DNA from: Streptomyces sp. A1136
GTDB lineage: Bacteria > Actinomycetota > Actinomycetes > Streptomycetales > Streptomycetaceae
Assembly (NCBI RefSeq): GCF_004795055.1
Contig: NZ_SSBJ01000006.1
Location: 221,926-285,925, forward strand
DNA length: 64,000 bases
Direction: 5' to 3'
Part shown: in pieces, positions 8,707 through 20,257 of the stretch
Layout: every line of letters begins with the position of its first letter
Numbering within the stretch: the stretch's first letter is position 1
Program-made: the position numbers and the translations under genes
Notes under the pieces: generated by a model
The model's database searches: none
Told to the model about the DNA's origin: nothing
What the model saw: the letters and a program-made list of their open reading frames with translations, nothing else

Positions 8707-8725
8707 CTAACTTAGCCTTACCTTA
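8707..8725. promoter_or_regulatory. acnA: Iron-box-like site upstream of aconitase
   Basis: CTAACTTAGCCTTACCTTA matches the 19-bp DtxR/DmdR iron box (consensus TTAGGTTAGCCTAACCTAA) at 14 of 19 positions, including the central TTAGCCT. It lies 70 bases before the aconitase start. Aconitase carries a 4Fe-4S cluster, so iron control would make sense. This is a motif match only. Confidence 0.4.
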
Positions 8726-8726
8726 G

Positions 8727-11510
<2,784 letters not shown>

Positions 11511-11535
11511 TCACGCGGACGCCGAGCGGCACCGG

Positions 11536-11577
11536 AGGGCCGTATCCCCGAAAGGGGGTACGGCCCTTCCGCTTTTT
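11536..11577 (+). terminator. Intrinsic terminator of acnA
   Basis: A 14-bp stem (11536-11549 with 11554-11567, one G-T pair) closed by a GAAA tetraloop is followed by TTTTT at 11573-11577. It lies 25 bases after the acnA stop. Confidence 0.85.
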
Positions 11578-11673
11578 CGGGACGTCGGGTATCGGCCGGC
11601 CAGGTGACGGTGAGGTCTCAACTCGGAAAAGCCGGGGCAGATACTTGTGCACGATCTTGCTCACCCGAGCGGA

Positions 11674-11689
11674 AGTGGACTATACCTGT
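11674..11689. promoter_or_regulatory. DasR-responsive element (dre) candidate
   Basis: AGTGGACTATACCTGT matches the DasR consensus ACTGGTCTAGACCAGT at 12 of 16 positions, keeping the TGG-CTA-ACC-GT core. DasR represses GlcNAc and chitin genes and releases DNA on binding GlcN-6-P. The site lies 135 bases before ngcE, an N-acetylglucosamine importer gene, which supports the call. Confidence 0.6.
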
Positions 11690-11823
11690 GGCCGTCCGGG
11701 CCACCGAGAAGCGAGCGGCCCCGGACGGGGGGACGGTGGGGACCTGCGGCGATGCCGCGCGCACGGCAGCCGCCGTGGTGTTCCTTCCTCCTTCACACCC
11801 CTGACGAAGGCGAGGACTTGAGC

Positions 11824-13272
11824 ATGGGATCCACCTCCGCCCACGGCGAGAACAGCACCGGTGAGGGCCTCGGCCGCCGGGACCTGATCAAGCGCTCCGC
11901 GGCACTCGGCCTGATCGCCGTCCCGACGATGAGCCTCCTTTCCGCCTGCGCCTCCGGCGGCGACACGACGACGAAGGGCCCCGCGAAGGGAGCCGTCTCC
12001 AAGGAGAACCCCTTCGGCGTGGCCAAGGGCGGCAAGATGGACGTCGTCGTCTTCAAGGGCGGGTTCGGCGACGACTACGCCAAGGCCTGGGAGACCGCCT
12101 TCGACAAGAAGTGGGGTACCACCAGCTCCCACCTCGGCACCCAGGAGATCACCGGCAAGCTCCAGCCGCGCTTCAACGGCGGCAACCCGCCGGACGTCAT
12201 CGACGACTCGGGCGCCCAGCAGATCAAGGTCGACGTCCTCGCCAAGGGCGGTCAGCTGGCCGACCTCACGCAGGTCCTCGACGCGCCCTCCCTGGACGAC
12301 CCGTCCAAGAAGGTCCGGGACATGCTGATCCCCGGCACCGTCGAACAGGGCACCCAGGGCGGCAAGTTCGTCGCCCTCTACTACGTCTACACCGTGTTCG
12401 GCTTCTGGTACTCCGGCAAGCTCTTCAAGGAGAAGGGCTGGACCGAGCCCAAGACCTGGGACGAGTTCCTCGCCGTCTGTACGAAGGCCAAGGAGGCCGG
12501 CATCGGCGGTCTCGCCCACCAGGGCAAGTACCCGTACTACATCAACGTCGTCATCATGGACCTGATCGCCAAGAAGGGCGGTCTGGAGGCGATGAAGGCG
12601 ATCGACAACCTCGAACCGAACGCCTTCGAGGGCAACCCGGCCGCCCTCGCGGCGGTCGAGGCGGTGTACGAGGTCGTCGAGAAGGGCCTGCTGATGCCGG
12701 GCACCAACGGCCTCACCCACACGGAGTCCCAGACCGCCTGGAACCAGTACAAGGCGGCCTTCATCCCCTCCGGCTCCTGGCTGGAGAACGAGCAGCTCAA
12801 GCAGACCCCCGAGGACTTCGACATGAAGTTCCTGCCGGTCCCGCTGCTCGCCGACAGCAAGCTGCCCTTCGAGGCCATCCGCGCCGGGGCCGGCGAGCCC
12901 TTCATCGTCCCCGAGAAGGCCGCCAACAAGGCCGGCGGACTGGAGTTCCTGCGCTCGATGCTGTCACGCGAATGGTCGACCACCTTCGCCCAGCAGGCCA
13001 ACTCCCTCACCGTCGTCAAGGACGGCGTCAACCCCGACGTCAAGCTGCGTCCGGGCACCCAGTCGGCGGTGGCGGCGGTCAAGGCGGCCGGGACCAACAC
13101 CTTCAACTACCTGTACCCCGACTGGTACAGCGAAATGGACACCGACATCCAGAACGCGTCCAATGAGCTGATGGCGCAGCGGATCCAGCCCAAGGAATGG
13201 ATCAAGCGGGCCCAGGCTGCGGTAGACAAGGCCGCCAAGGACCCGAACGCGAAGAACAACCGCCGCAGCTGA
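11824..13272 (+). CDS. ngcE: NgcE-type sugar-binding lipoprotein (GlcNAc/chitobiose ABC importer)
   Basis: A 482-residue extracellular solute-binding protein, family 1. The N-terminus combines a twin-arginine motif (RRDLIKRSAALG) with a lipobox (LSAC), so it should cross by Tat and be lipid-anchored. The body has the extracellular sugar-binding pattern (KLQPRFNGGNPPDVIDD, VALYYVYTVFGFWYS). Followed by two permease genes without an ATPase, it fits NgcEFG, the N-acetylglucosamine/chitobiose importer that borrows the shared ATPase MsiK. I chose the ATG at 11824 because it starts the signal sequence. The upstream dre at 11674 suggests DasR control. I recall an S. coelicolor equivalent at SCO6005. 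Confidence 0.85.
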   Translation: MGSTSAHGENSTGEGLGRRDLIKRSAALGLIAVPTMSLLSACASGGDTTTKGPAKGAVSKENPFGVAKGGKMDVVVFKGGFGDDYAKAWETAFDKKWGTTSSHLGTQEITGKLQPRFNGGNPPDVIDDSGAQQIKVDVLAKGGQLADLTQVLDAPSLDDPSKKVRDMLIPGTVEQGTQGGKFVALYYVYTVFGFWYSGKLFKEKGWTEPKTWDEFLAVCTKAKEAGIGGLAHQGKYPYYINVVIMDLIAKKGGLEAMKAIDNLEPNAFEGNPAALAAVEAVYEVVEKGLLMPGTNGLTHTESQTAWNQYKAAFIPSGSWLENEQLKQTPEDFDMKFLPVPLLADSKLPFEAIRAGAGEPFIVPEKAANKAGGLEFLRSMLSREWSTTFAQQANSLTVVKDGVNPDVKLRPGTQSAVAAVKAAGTNTFNYLYPDWYSEMDTDIQNASNELMAQRIQPKEWIKRAQAAVDKAAKDPNAKNNRRS

Positions 13273-13294
13273 CGTCACGGACGGGACGGACACC

Positions 13295-14239
13295 ATGAGC
13301 CACGTTGCCCGCGGCAGAGGAGGGGGCGGTTTCATCACCGGCTTCCTGATCCTGCCGCTCGCGCTCTACCTGACCTTTGTCATCTGGCCCTACATCCAGA
13401 CGTTCGGCTACTCCTTCACCAACTGGTCCGGGCAGTCGCCGACGTTCGGGTTCGTCGGCCTCGACAACTACGCGGCGTTGATGAAGGACGAGGTCTTCCG
13501 CGGCGCCCTGTGGCACAACCTGCTGCTCCTGGTGTTCGTCCCGGTGATCACCATCCTGCTCGCCCTCTTCTTCGCCTTCATGGTGAACGCGGGCGGCCGC
13601 AGCGGCGCCGGCGGGGTGCGGGGCGTCCGGGGATCGGGAATCTACAAGATCGTCTACTTCTTCCCGCAGGTCCTCTCCCTCGCCATCCTCGCCGTGCTCT
13701 TCGGCGCCGTGTACCGCAGCGACGGGGGCGGCCTGCTCAACGGTTTCCTCGTCAAACTCGGCCTCGTCGACCCGACCCGCCCCGTCGAATGGCTCAACGA
13801 GCCCAACCTCGTGCTGTGGTGCCTGCTCATGGTCGTCGTCTGGCACGGCGTCGGCTTCTACCTGGTGCTCTTCTCCGCCGCGATGCAGTCCGTCCCGAAG
13901 GACATCTACGAGGCCGCGCTGCTGGACGGCGCGGGCCGGGCCCAGACCTTCTTCAAGGTCACCCTGCCCCTGCTGTGGGACTCGGTACAGACCTCCGCCG
14001 TCTACCTGGGCATCGCCGCCATGGACATGTTCGTCCTCGTGTCCACCATGACCTCGGGTCAGTTCGGCGGCGGCCCGGACCACCACAGCGAGGTCATGGC
14101 CACGGTGCTGATGCGCAACTTCCTCTACTTCGGCAAGAGCGGATACGCCTGCGCCATGGGCGTGGTCATGCTCGTCCTGACCATGATCCTTTCCATCGTC
14201 ACGCTGCGCGCCACCCGCCGCGAGCGCATCGAGTTCTGA
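13295..14239 (+). CDS. ngcF: NgcF-type ABC sugar permease (MalF-like)
   Basis: A 314-residue inner-membrane permease with six hydrophobic segments and the cytoplasmic EAA loop (YEAALLDGAGRAQTFFKV) that docks the ATPase. It belongs to the MalF/UgpA group. It starts 22 bases after ngcE and is followed 14 bases later by ngcG, so the three form one operon. The insert GGRSGAGGVRGVRGSG between the second and third helices is Gly/Arg-rich and is probably a loop. Its partner ATPase is not in this window. Confidence 0.88.
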   Translation: MSHVARGRGGGGFITGFLILPLALYLTFVIWPYIQTFGYSFTNWSGQSPTFGFVGLDNYAALMKDEVFRGALWHNLLLLVFVPVITILLALFFAFMVNAGGRSGAGGVRGVRGSGIYKIVYFFPQVLSLAILAVLFGAVYRSDGGGLLNGFLVKLGLVDPTRPVEWLNEPNLVLWCLLMVVVWHGVGFYLVLFSAAMQSVPKDIYEAALLDGAGRAQTFFKVTLPLLWDSVQTSAVYLGIAAMDMFVLVSTMTSGQFGGGPDHHSEVMATVLMRNFLYFGKSGYACAMGVVMLVLTMILSIVTLRATRRERIEF

Positions 14240-14253
14240 GCGGGGAGACACCG

Positions 14254-15180
14254 ATGACCACAGTGATCAAGGCCCCCGGAGAGGGCGCCACCGAGCGGCC
14301 CGGCGGCGCCGGCCGCGCCAAGGAGGGCGGCGGCGGCCGCTCCGACGGCACGGTGCTCAACGTCTTCTCGCACGGGTTCCTGGCCGTCTGGGCGATACTG
14401 ATCGTCCTGCCCCTGATCTGGCTCGCCCTCGGTTCCTTCAAGACCGACTCGCAGATCGGCGGCTCGGCCCTGAGCCTGCCCTCCAACTGGCACTTCGACG
14501 CCTTCTCCCGCGCCTGGGACAAGGGCATCGGCGACTACTTCGCCCACACGCTGATCGTGCTGGTGTTCTCGGTGCCGCTGACCATGCTGCTCGGGTCGAT
14601 GGCGGCGTACGTGCTGGCCCGCTACCCCTTCCCGGGCAACCGGGTCGTCTACTACTTCTTCGTCAGCGGGGCGATGTTCCCCGTCTTCCTGGCGCTCGTC
14701 CCCCTGTTCTTCATGGTCAAGCGCCTCGACATGCTCAACACGTACCAGGGCCTGATCCTCGTGTACGTGGCGTACTCGATGCCGTTCACCGTCTTCTTCA
14801 TGCACTCGTTCTTCCGGACGCTGCCGACGGCGGTCCACGAGGCCGCGGTGATCGACGGGGCGTCCGACACCCGGATCTTCTTCCAGGTGATGCTGCCGAT
14901 GGCCAAGCCCGGCCTGATCAGCGTGGGGATATTCAACGTCCTGGGCCAGTGGAACCAGTACATCCTGCCCTCCGTGCTGATGCAGCCCCAGAGCGGCTCG
15001 GACCCCGAGCGCTACATGCTCACCCAAGGCCTGATCCAGCTCCAGTACCAGATGGGATACGAGACGGACCTGCCGGTGCTGTTCGCCGGCGTGACCATCG
15101 CGATGATCCCGATGCTGGTGGTCTACCTCTCCTTCCAGCGCCAGATCCAGGCCGGTCTGACCTCCGCCACCCTCAAGTAG
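14254..15180 (+). CDS. ngcG: NgcG-type ABC sugar permease (MalG-like)
   Basis: A 308-residue permease. A Gly-rich cytoplasmic N-terminus (about 30 residues) precedes six membrane segments. The EAA loop is HEAAVIDGASDTRIFFQV. It belongs to the MalG/UgpE group and pairs with NgcF. The ATG at 14254 follows a GGGGAGA site at proper spacing; a longer upstream reading is an out-of-frame shadow of ngcF. A 12-bp-stem terminator follows. Confidence 0.88.
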   Translation: MTTVIKAPGEGATERPGGAGRAKEGGGGRSDGTVLNVFSHGFLAVWAILIVLPLIWLALGSFKTDSQIGGSALSLPSNWHFDAFSRAWDKGIGDYFAHTLIVLVFSVPLTMLLGSMAAYVLARYPFPGNRVVYYFFVSGAMFPVFLALVPLFFMVKRLDMLNTYQGLILVYVAYSMPFTVFFMHSFFRTLPTAVHEAAVIDGASDTRIFFQVMLPMAKPGLISVGIFNVLGQWNQYILPSVLMQPQSGSDPERYMLTQGLIQLQYQMGYETDLPVLFAGVTIAMIPMLVVYLSFQRQIQAGLTSATLK

Positions 15181-15192
15181 CGACGCCCGCGG

Positions 15193-15228
15193 GCGGGCCC
15201 CGGGGGGTCGGACCGGCCCGGGGCCCGC
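15193..15228 (+). terminator. Terminator of the ngcEFG operon
   Basis: Perfect 12-bp arms (15193-15204 and 15217-15228) with a 12-base loop begin 13 bases after the ngcG stop. There is no T-tract. Confidence 0.7.
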
Positions 15229-15332
15229 GGCGGCCGTCTCACGATATGGAGTGGCTTCGTCCCATAAACATCCCCTGGTGACCGATTCGTGCCGCGTCAG
15301 CCTCTTGACGTCTGGAGAGCCAAAGGCTCGAC

Positions 15333-15349
15333 TTAAGGTTCACAAGTTG
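15333..15349. promoter_or_regulatory. TTAAGG-TTCAC-NNN-TTG element upstream of rok7B7
   Basis: The element TTAAGGTTCACAAGTTG lies 90 bases before the rok7B7 start and about 23 bases after a TTGACG. Nearly the same element (one extra A) occurs upstream of xylF at 16678-16695. It is a candidate Rok7B7 binding site because both genes are thought to answer to that regulator. Confidence 0.35.
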
Positions 15350-15439
15350 GAGAGACGCCGGTGTCTCGGAGCACTCAGCCCTGATCGCCGGCCGGGGGGC
15401 GACGGTCCGCCGTCGCTTATGGGCAGGAGTGGATGAGTC

Positions 15440-16654
15440 GTGCAGACTCCCGGATCGCAGTCGTCGCTGCATCGCGCGAACCTCGAACGCGTCGTACGGG
15501 CCGTCCGGCTGGCGGGCTCCCTGACGCAGGCGGAGATCGCCCGTGCCACCGGACTGTCGGCGGCCACGGTCTCCAACATCGTCCGCGAGCTCAAGGAAGG
15601 CGGGACCGTCGAGGTCACCGACACCTCCGCGGGCGGCCGGCGGGCCCGTAGCGTCTCGCTCAGCGGGGACGCGGGCATCGTGATCGGCGTGGACTTCGGT
15701 CACACCCACCTGCGGGTCGCCGTGGGCAACCTCGCCCACCAGGTACTCGCGGAGGACTCGGAGCCGCTGGACGTGGACGCCTCCTGGACGGAGGGCTTCG
15801 ACCGCGCGGAAGCGCTGGTCGGACGGCTGATCGAAGGCGTGGGGGTGGGACGCGACAAGGTCATCGGCGTGGGCCTGGGCGTCCCCGGCCCGATCGACGT
15901 GGAATCCGGCACCCTCGGCTCCACCGCGATCCTGCCGGGCTGGGCGGGGATCAATCCGCGCCGGGAGCTGTCCAGCCGTTTGGGCGTACCGGTCTACGTG
16001 GACAACGACGCCAACCTGGGCGCCCTCGGGGAACTGGTCTGGGGGAGCGGTCGCGGGGTCAAGGACCTCGCCTACATCAAGGTCGCGAGCGGTGTCGGTT
16101 CCGGCCTGGTGATCAACGGCCAGATCTACCGCGGACCCGGCGGCACGGCGGGCGAGATCGGGCACATCACCCTCGACGAATCGGGCCCCGTCTGCCGCTG
16201 CGGCAACCGCGGCTGCCTGGAGACCTTCGCCGCCGCCCGCTACGTCCTGCCCCTCCTCCAGGGCAGCCACGGGCCGGAGTTGACGATGGAACGGGTGGTC
16301 GAACTGGCCCGCGAGGGCGACCCCGGCTGCCGTCGGGTCATCACCGACGTCGGCCGTCACATCGGCAGCGGCGTGGCCAGCCTGTGCAACCTGCTGAACC
16401 CCAGTCGGGTGGTGCTGGGCGGCTCGCTCGCCGAGGCGGGTGAACTCGTGCTGGCCCCCATCCGTGAATCGGTGGGGAGGTACGCGATCCCCAGCGCGGC
16501 CCGGCAACTGTCGGTGCTCACGGGCTCGCTCGGCGGGCGCGCGGAGGTGCTCGGCGCGTTGGCCCTCGTGCTGAGCGAGATGGGCGATTCGACGCTTTTG
16601 GCGGAAAATGGAATCGGAGTACGGGCTCCCGCCCTGTTGTCTTCAGTTAGATAA
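15440..16654 (+). CDS. rok7B7: ROK-family regulator Rok7B7
   Basis: A 404-residue ROK (repressor, ORF, kinase) protein. Residues about 10-70 form a winged helix-turn-helix (LTQAEIARATGLSAATVSNIVREL). The sugar-kinase-like domain has the ROK signature with zinc-binding CRCGNRGCLE (C252, C254, C259). The kinase ATP motif is weak, as expected of a regulator. Lying between ngcEFG and xylFGH, it matches S. coelicolor Rok7B7 (SCO6008 as I recall), reported to affect xylose uptake, carbon catabolite repression and antibiotic production. The GTG at 15440 follows an AGGAG at slightly long spacing. It probably controls both neighbouring transporters. Confidence 0.88.
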   Translation: MQTPGSQSSLHRANLERVVRAVRLAGSLTQAEIARATGLSAATVSNIVRELKEGGTVEVTDTSAGGRRARSVSLSGDAGIVIGVDFGHTHLRVAVGNLAHQVLAEDSEPLDVDASWTEGFDRAEALVGRLIEGVGVGRDKVIGVGLGVPGPIDVESGTLGSTAILPGWAGINPRRELSSRLGVPVYVDNDANLGALGELVWGSGRGVKDLAYIKVASGVGSGLVINGQIYRGPGGTAGEIGHITLDESGPVCRCGNRGCLETFAAARYVLPLLQGSHGPELTMERVVELAREGDPGCRRVITDVGRHIGSGVASLCNLLNPSRVVLGGSLAEAGELVLAPIRESVGRYAIPSAARQLSVLTGSLGGRAEVLGALALVLSEMGDSTLLAENGIGVRAPALLSSVR

Positions 16655-16677
16655 CGGATGGCACCGTTGTCATCTCG

Positions 16678-16695
16678 TTAAGGATTCACTCCTTG
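16678..16695. promoter_or_regulatory. TTAAGG-ATTCAC-NNN-TTG element upstream of xylF
   Basis: TTAAGGATTCACTCCTTG repeats the element found before rok7B7 and runs into TTGACG, a likely -35 box. The overlap would suit repression. It lies 77 bases before the xylF start. Confidence 0.35.
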
Positions 16696-16771
16696 ACGGC
16701 AAACTGCGGCCGGGGTTGACTCGCATCCACCTCGGCCGCACTGCTGCGGCCTCGTCAGGGAGGTTCAACCA

Positions 16772-17884
16772 ATGAACACTCGTATGCGCAGAGCCGCTGT
16801 TGCCGTCGCCGCCGGCGCCATGGCCGTTTCCCTCGCCGCATGTGGGAGCGCGAAGGAGTCCGGCGACAAGGCGAAGGAATCGGCTGCCGCCAAGGGTGAC
16901 GCGGTCACCGTCGGCCTGCTCCTTCCCGAGAACCAGACGGCCCGTTACGAGAAGTTCGACAAGCCGCTCATAGAGAAGAAGGTCGCCGACCTCACCGGCG
17001 GCAAGGCCAAGGTGGTCTACGCCAACGCCAAGCAGGACGCGACCACGCAGAACTCGCAGGTCGACACGATGATCACCAACAAGGTGGACGTCCTGATCGT
17101 CGACGCGGTGGACGCCAAGGCCATCGCCGGCTCGGTCAAGAAGGCCAAGGACGCCGGCATCCCGGTCGTCGCCTACGACCGCCTCGCGGAGGGCCCGATC
17201 GACGCCTACACCTCCTTCGACAACGAAGAGGTCGGCAAGGTCCAGGGCAAGGCGCTGCTCGACGCGCTGGGCGACAAGGCCAAGGACGGCCAGATCGTCA
17301 TGATGAACGGCTCCGTCACCGACCCGAACGCCGCCCTGTTCAAGAAGGGCGCGCACTCCGTCCTCGACGGCAAGGTGACCATCGGCAAGGAGTACGACAC
17401 CAAGGAGTGGAAGCCGGAGAACGCCAACACCAACATGGCGGGCGCCCTCTCGGCGATCGGCAAGGACAAGGTGATCGGCGTCTACTCGGCCAACGACGGC
17501 ATGGCCGGCGGCATCATCACCGCCCTCAAGGCGGCCGGTCTGTCCCCCCTGCCCCCCGTGACCGGCCAGGACGCCGAGCTCGCCGGTGTGCAGCGCATCG
17601 TCGCGGGTGAGCAGTTCATGAGCGTCTACAAGCCGTACGCGCCGGAGGCCTCGGCCGCCGCCGAGATGGCCGTGGCGCTCGCCAAGCACGAGAAGATCAG
17701 CGACATCGTCAACCAGAACGTCGACAGCCCGACCACCAAGGGCGTCCCGTCCGTGCTGATCCCGGTCGTCTCGCTCACCAAGGCGAACATCAAGGACACC
17801 GTCGTCAAGGACGGCGTCTACACGACCGACGAGATCTGCACCGACAAGTACGCGGCGGCCTGCGCCGCCATCGGCCTGAAGTAA
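16772..17884 (+). CDS. xylF: XylF-type sugar-binding lipoprotein
   Basis: A 370-residue substrate-binding protein of the ribose/xylose (Peripla_BP_4) family. The signal peptide MNTRMRRAAVAVAAGAMAVS ends in the lipobox LAAC, so the protein is membrane-anchored outside the cell. Binding-fold landmarks include VGLLLPENQTARYEKFD, VDVLIVDAVDAKAIAG and the hinge IGVYSANDGMAGG. With the ATPase and permease genes downstream it forms an XylFGH importer, D-xylose being the most likely ligand. A hairpin after its stop could favour more binding protein than membrane parts. AGGGAGG precedes the ATG at good spacing. Confidence 0.9.
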   Translation: MNTRMRRAAVAVAAGAMAVSLAACGSAKESGDKAKESAAAKGDAVTVGLLLPENQTARYEKFDKPLIEKKVADLTGGKAKVVYANAKQDATTQNSQVDTMITNKVDVLIVDAVDAKAIAGSVKKAKDAGIPVVAYDRLAEGPIDAYTSFDNEEVGKVQGKALLDALGDKAKDGQIVMMNGSVTDPNAALFKKGAHSVLDGKVTIGKEYDTKEWKPENANTNMAGALSAIGKDKVIGVYSANDGMAGGIITALKAAGLSPLPPVTGQDAELAGVQRIVAGEQFMSVYKPYAPEASAAAEMAVALAKHEKISDIVNQNVDSPTTKGVPSVLIPVVSLTKANIKDTVVKDGVYTTDEICTDKYAAACAAIGLK

Positions 17885-17910
17885 AGGCCCCGGCCCGAGG
17901 CCGAGGCGCC

Positions 17911-17928
17911 GGGCTTCAACCGAAGCCC
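17911..17928 (+). terminator. Intra-operon hairpin between xylF and xylG
   Basis: GGGCTTC-AACC-GAAGCCC is a short perfect stem 27 bases after xylF within a 234-base gap. It is probably a partial terminator or a 3' stabiliser, giving excess binding protein over ATPase. The rest of the gap up to the xylG ribosome-binding site shows nothing else recognisable. Confidence 0.5.
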
Positions 17929-18118
17929 TCCGCCCGAACCGAAGGCCACGTCGCCCCGAACGGGACGACCCCCCGCCTGTCCGGCGCCCCGCCCCCTTTC
18001 CCCGCCATCCGCGGGGCGCCGGTACAGAAACGTTCCCTCTGTATTTCCCAGCCCCATTCGCGTTCCTGCTCTTTTGCACGACATCCCCGCCGGTCAGGCG
18101 GCGAAGGAGATGGTTCAT

Positions 18119-18898
18119 GTGTCCGCTGCGCCCGTGCTGGCGTTGCGAGGGGTCTCGAAGCGGTTCGGCGCCGTTCAGGCCTTGACCGACGTAGAACTCG
18201 AGATCCACTCCGGTGAGGTGGTCGCCCTCGTCGGTGACAACGGCGCCGGCAAGTCCACGCTGGTCAAGACGATCGCCGGCGTGCACCCGATCGATGACGG
18301 AGTCATCGAGTGGGAGGGCCGCCCGGTCTCCATCACCAAGCCCCACGACGCCCAGAACCTGGGCATCGCGACGGTCTACCAGGACCTCGCGCTGTGCGAC
18401 AACATCGACGTCGTCGGCAACCTCTTCCTCGGCCGCGAGCTCAAGCGCCGCGGCGTCCTCGACGAGGTGGAGATGGAGCGCCGCGCCCGCGAGCTCCTGA
18501 CCACCCTGTCCATCCGGATACCCAGCGTCCGGATTCCCATCGCCTCGCTGTCCGGCGGTCAGCGCCAGACCGTGGCGATCGCCCGTTCGATGCTCGGCGA
18601 GCCCAAGCTCGTCATCCTCGACGAGCCCACGGCGGCCCTCGGCGTCGAGCAGACCGCCCAGGTCCTCGACCTGGTGGAGCGGCTGCGCGAGCGCGGCCAC
18701 GCCGTCATCCTCATCAGCCACAACATGGCCGATGTGAAGGCCGTCGCCGACAAGGTGGCGGTCCTGCGGCTGGGCCGCAACAACGGCGTCTTCAGCGTCG
18801 CCGACACCTCGCAGGAAGAGATCATCTCCGCCATCACCGGGGCCACGGACAACGCCGTGACCCGTCGGGCGGCCCGCACCGGGGAGGCCCGCAAGTGA
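18119..18898 (+). CDS. xylG: XylG-type sugar ABC transporter ATPase (single domain)
   Basis: A 259-residue ABC ATPase with Walker A GDNGAGKST, signature LSGGQRQ, Walker B VILDEP and switch HN in ISHNM. Classical XylG/RbsA proteins are about 500 residues with two nucleotide-binding domains in tandem; this one has a single domain, like FrcA, and would work as a homodimer. The GTG at 18119 follows GAAGGAG at normal spacing; the earlier ATG at 18110 overlaps that site. The stop overlaps the xylH start (GTGA), so the two genes are translationally coupled. Confidence 0.9.
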   Translation: MSAAPVLALRGVSKRFGAVQALTDVELEIHSGEVVALVGDNGAGKSTLVKTIAGVHPIDDGVIEWEGRPVSITKPHDAQNLGIATVYQDLALCDNIDVVGNLFLGRELKRRGVLDEVEMERRARELLTTLSIRIPSVRIPIASLSGGQRQTVAIARSMLGEPKLVILDEPTAALGVEQTAQVLDLVERLRERGHAVILISHNMADVKAVADKVAVLRLGRNNGVFSVADTSQEEIISAITGATDNAVTRRAARTGEARK

Positions 18899-20214
18899 GC
18901 ACCCAGAATCCTCCCGCCGGTCCGCTGGACAAGGGTCCCGCCGACCAGGCGCAGCACGTCGATCCGGTCAACCCGGCCGCCGCGACGAACGCCATCCCGG
19001 CCGTGGACCCGCGCCTGCTCGTCCGCGAGCAGGGCCTCGCCGGCTACCTCAGCGAGTTCGGCCGCAAGATGAAGGCCGGCGACCTCGGGTCCATCCCGGT
19101 CGTCCTCGGCCTGATCATCATCTGGGGCATCTTCCAGGGGTTGAACGCGAACTTCCTCTCCCCGGAGAACCTCACCAACATCGCCATCACGATGGTCGCC
19201 ACCGGCATGATGGCCGTCGGCATCATCTTCGTGCTGCTGCTCGGCGAGATCGACCTCTCGGTCGGCTCGGTCAGCGGTGTCTCCGGCGCGATCGTCGCCG
19301 TCCTCGCCGTCACGCACGGCGTGAACGAGTGGCTCGCGATCCTGGTCGCCGTCGCGGGCGGCGCGCTGATCGGCGCCATCCACGGGTTCTTCTTCGCCCG
19401 GATCGGTGCCCCGGCCTTCGCCGTCACCCTGTCGGGCCTGCTGTTCTGGTCCGGCGCGATGCTGCAGATCCTCGGCAGCAACGGCACGATCAACCTCGAC
19501 CCGGACGGCGTCGTCGGGCAGCTCACCACGTACTACTTCACGGACGTGGCCGCCGCCTACGGCCTCGCCGCGATCGCCGTGGCGGCCTACTTCCTGGCCT
19601 CCTTCTTCGACAACCGCCGCCGGCAGGCCGCGGGCGTCCCCTCCCGGCCGCTCGGCGAGATCGTGCTGCGCACGGCCGTGCTCGCGGTGTTCACCTTCGG
19701 CCCGGCCGCGGTGTTCAACCAGTACAAGGGCCTCCCGCTCGCGGTGGTGCTCTTCCTGGTCGTGCTGGTCGGCACGGACTTCGCCTTGCGCCGTACCTCC
19801 TTCGGCCGCAACATCTTCGCGCTCGGCGGCAGCGTCGAGGCCTCCCGGCGAGCCGGCATCAACGTCACCGGCATCCGCATCGCGGTCTTCTCCATCGCCG
19901 GCACCTTCGCCGCCATCGGCGGACTCTTCTGGGCGTCCAAGATCGCGGCGGCCAACCAGAGCGCCGGCGCCGGCGACCTGCTGATGAACGTGATCGCGGC
20001 GGCCGTCATCGGCGGCACCAGCCTCTTCGGCGGCCGGGGCCGGACCTGGAACGCCCTCCTCGGCGTCATGGTCATCACCTCGATCCAGTACGGTCTGGCC
20101 CTGGAAGGCATCGCGACGCCGATCCAGTACATGATCACCGGCGCGGTCCTGCTGGCGACCGTGGTCATCGACTCGGTCACCCGCAAGACCCAGAAGACGG
20201 CCGGACGCGCCTGA
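18895..20214 (+). CDS. xylH: XylH-type sugar ABC transporter permease
   Basis: A 439-residue membrane permease of the branched-chain/ribose type (BPD_transp_2) with about ten hydrophobic segments. Family markers are GEIDLSVGSVSGVSGA and, near the end, AAVIGGTSLFGGRGR. About 55 Pro/Ala-rich residues precede the first helix, and a short charged loop (FFDNRRRQAAGVPSRP) interrupts the middle. It starts inside the xylG stop codon. With XylF and XylG it completes an importer for xylose or a related sugar. Confidence 0.9.
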   Translation: MSTQNPPAGPLDKGPADQAQHVDPVNPAAATNAIPAVDPRLLVREQGLAGYLSEFGRKMKAGDLGSIPVVLGLIIIWGIFQGLNANFLSPENLTNIAITMVATGMMAVGIIFVLLLGEIDLSVGSVSGVSGAIVAVLAVTHGVNEWLAILVAVAGGALIGAIHGFFFARIGAPAFAVTLSGLLFWSGAMLQILGSNGTINLDPDGVVGQLTTYYFTDVAAAYGLAAIAVAAYFLASFFDNRRRQAAGVPSRPLGEIVLRTAVLAVFTFGPAAVFNQYKGLPLAVVLFLVVLVGTDFALRRTSFGRNIFALGGSVEASRRAGINVTGIRIAVFSIAGTFAAIGGLFWASKIAAANQSAGAGDLLMNVIAAAVIGGTSLFGGRGRTWNALLGVMVITSIQYGLALEGIATPIQYMITGAVLLATVVIDSVTRKTQKTAGRA

Positions 20215-20257
20215 CGGCGCGGTCGCCGGGGGTGACCCGGCGGTAAGAACCGTCACA

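Noticed and set aside
18074..18118. TTG or ATG starts upstream of xylG
   Set aside because: The GAAGGAG ribosome-binding site lies within this stretch and fits the GTG at 18119.
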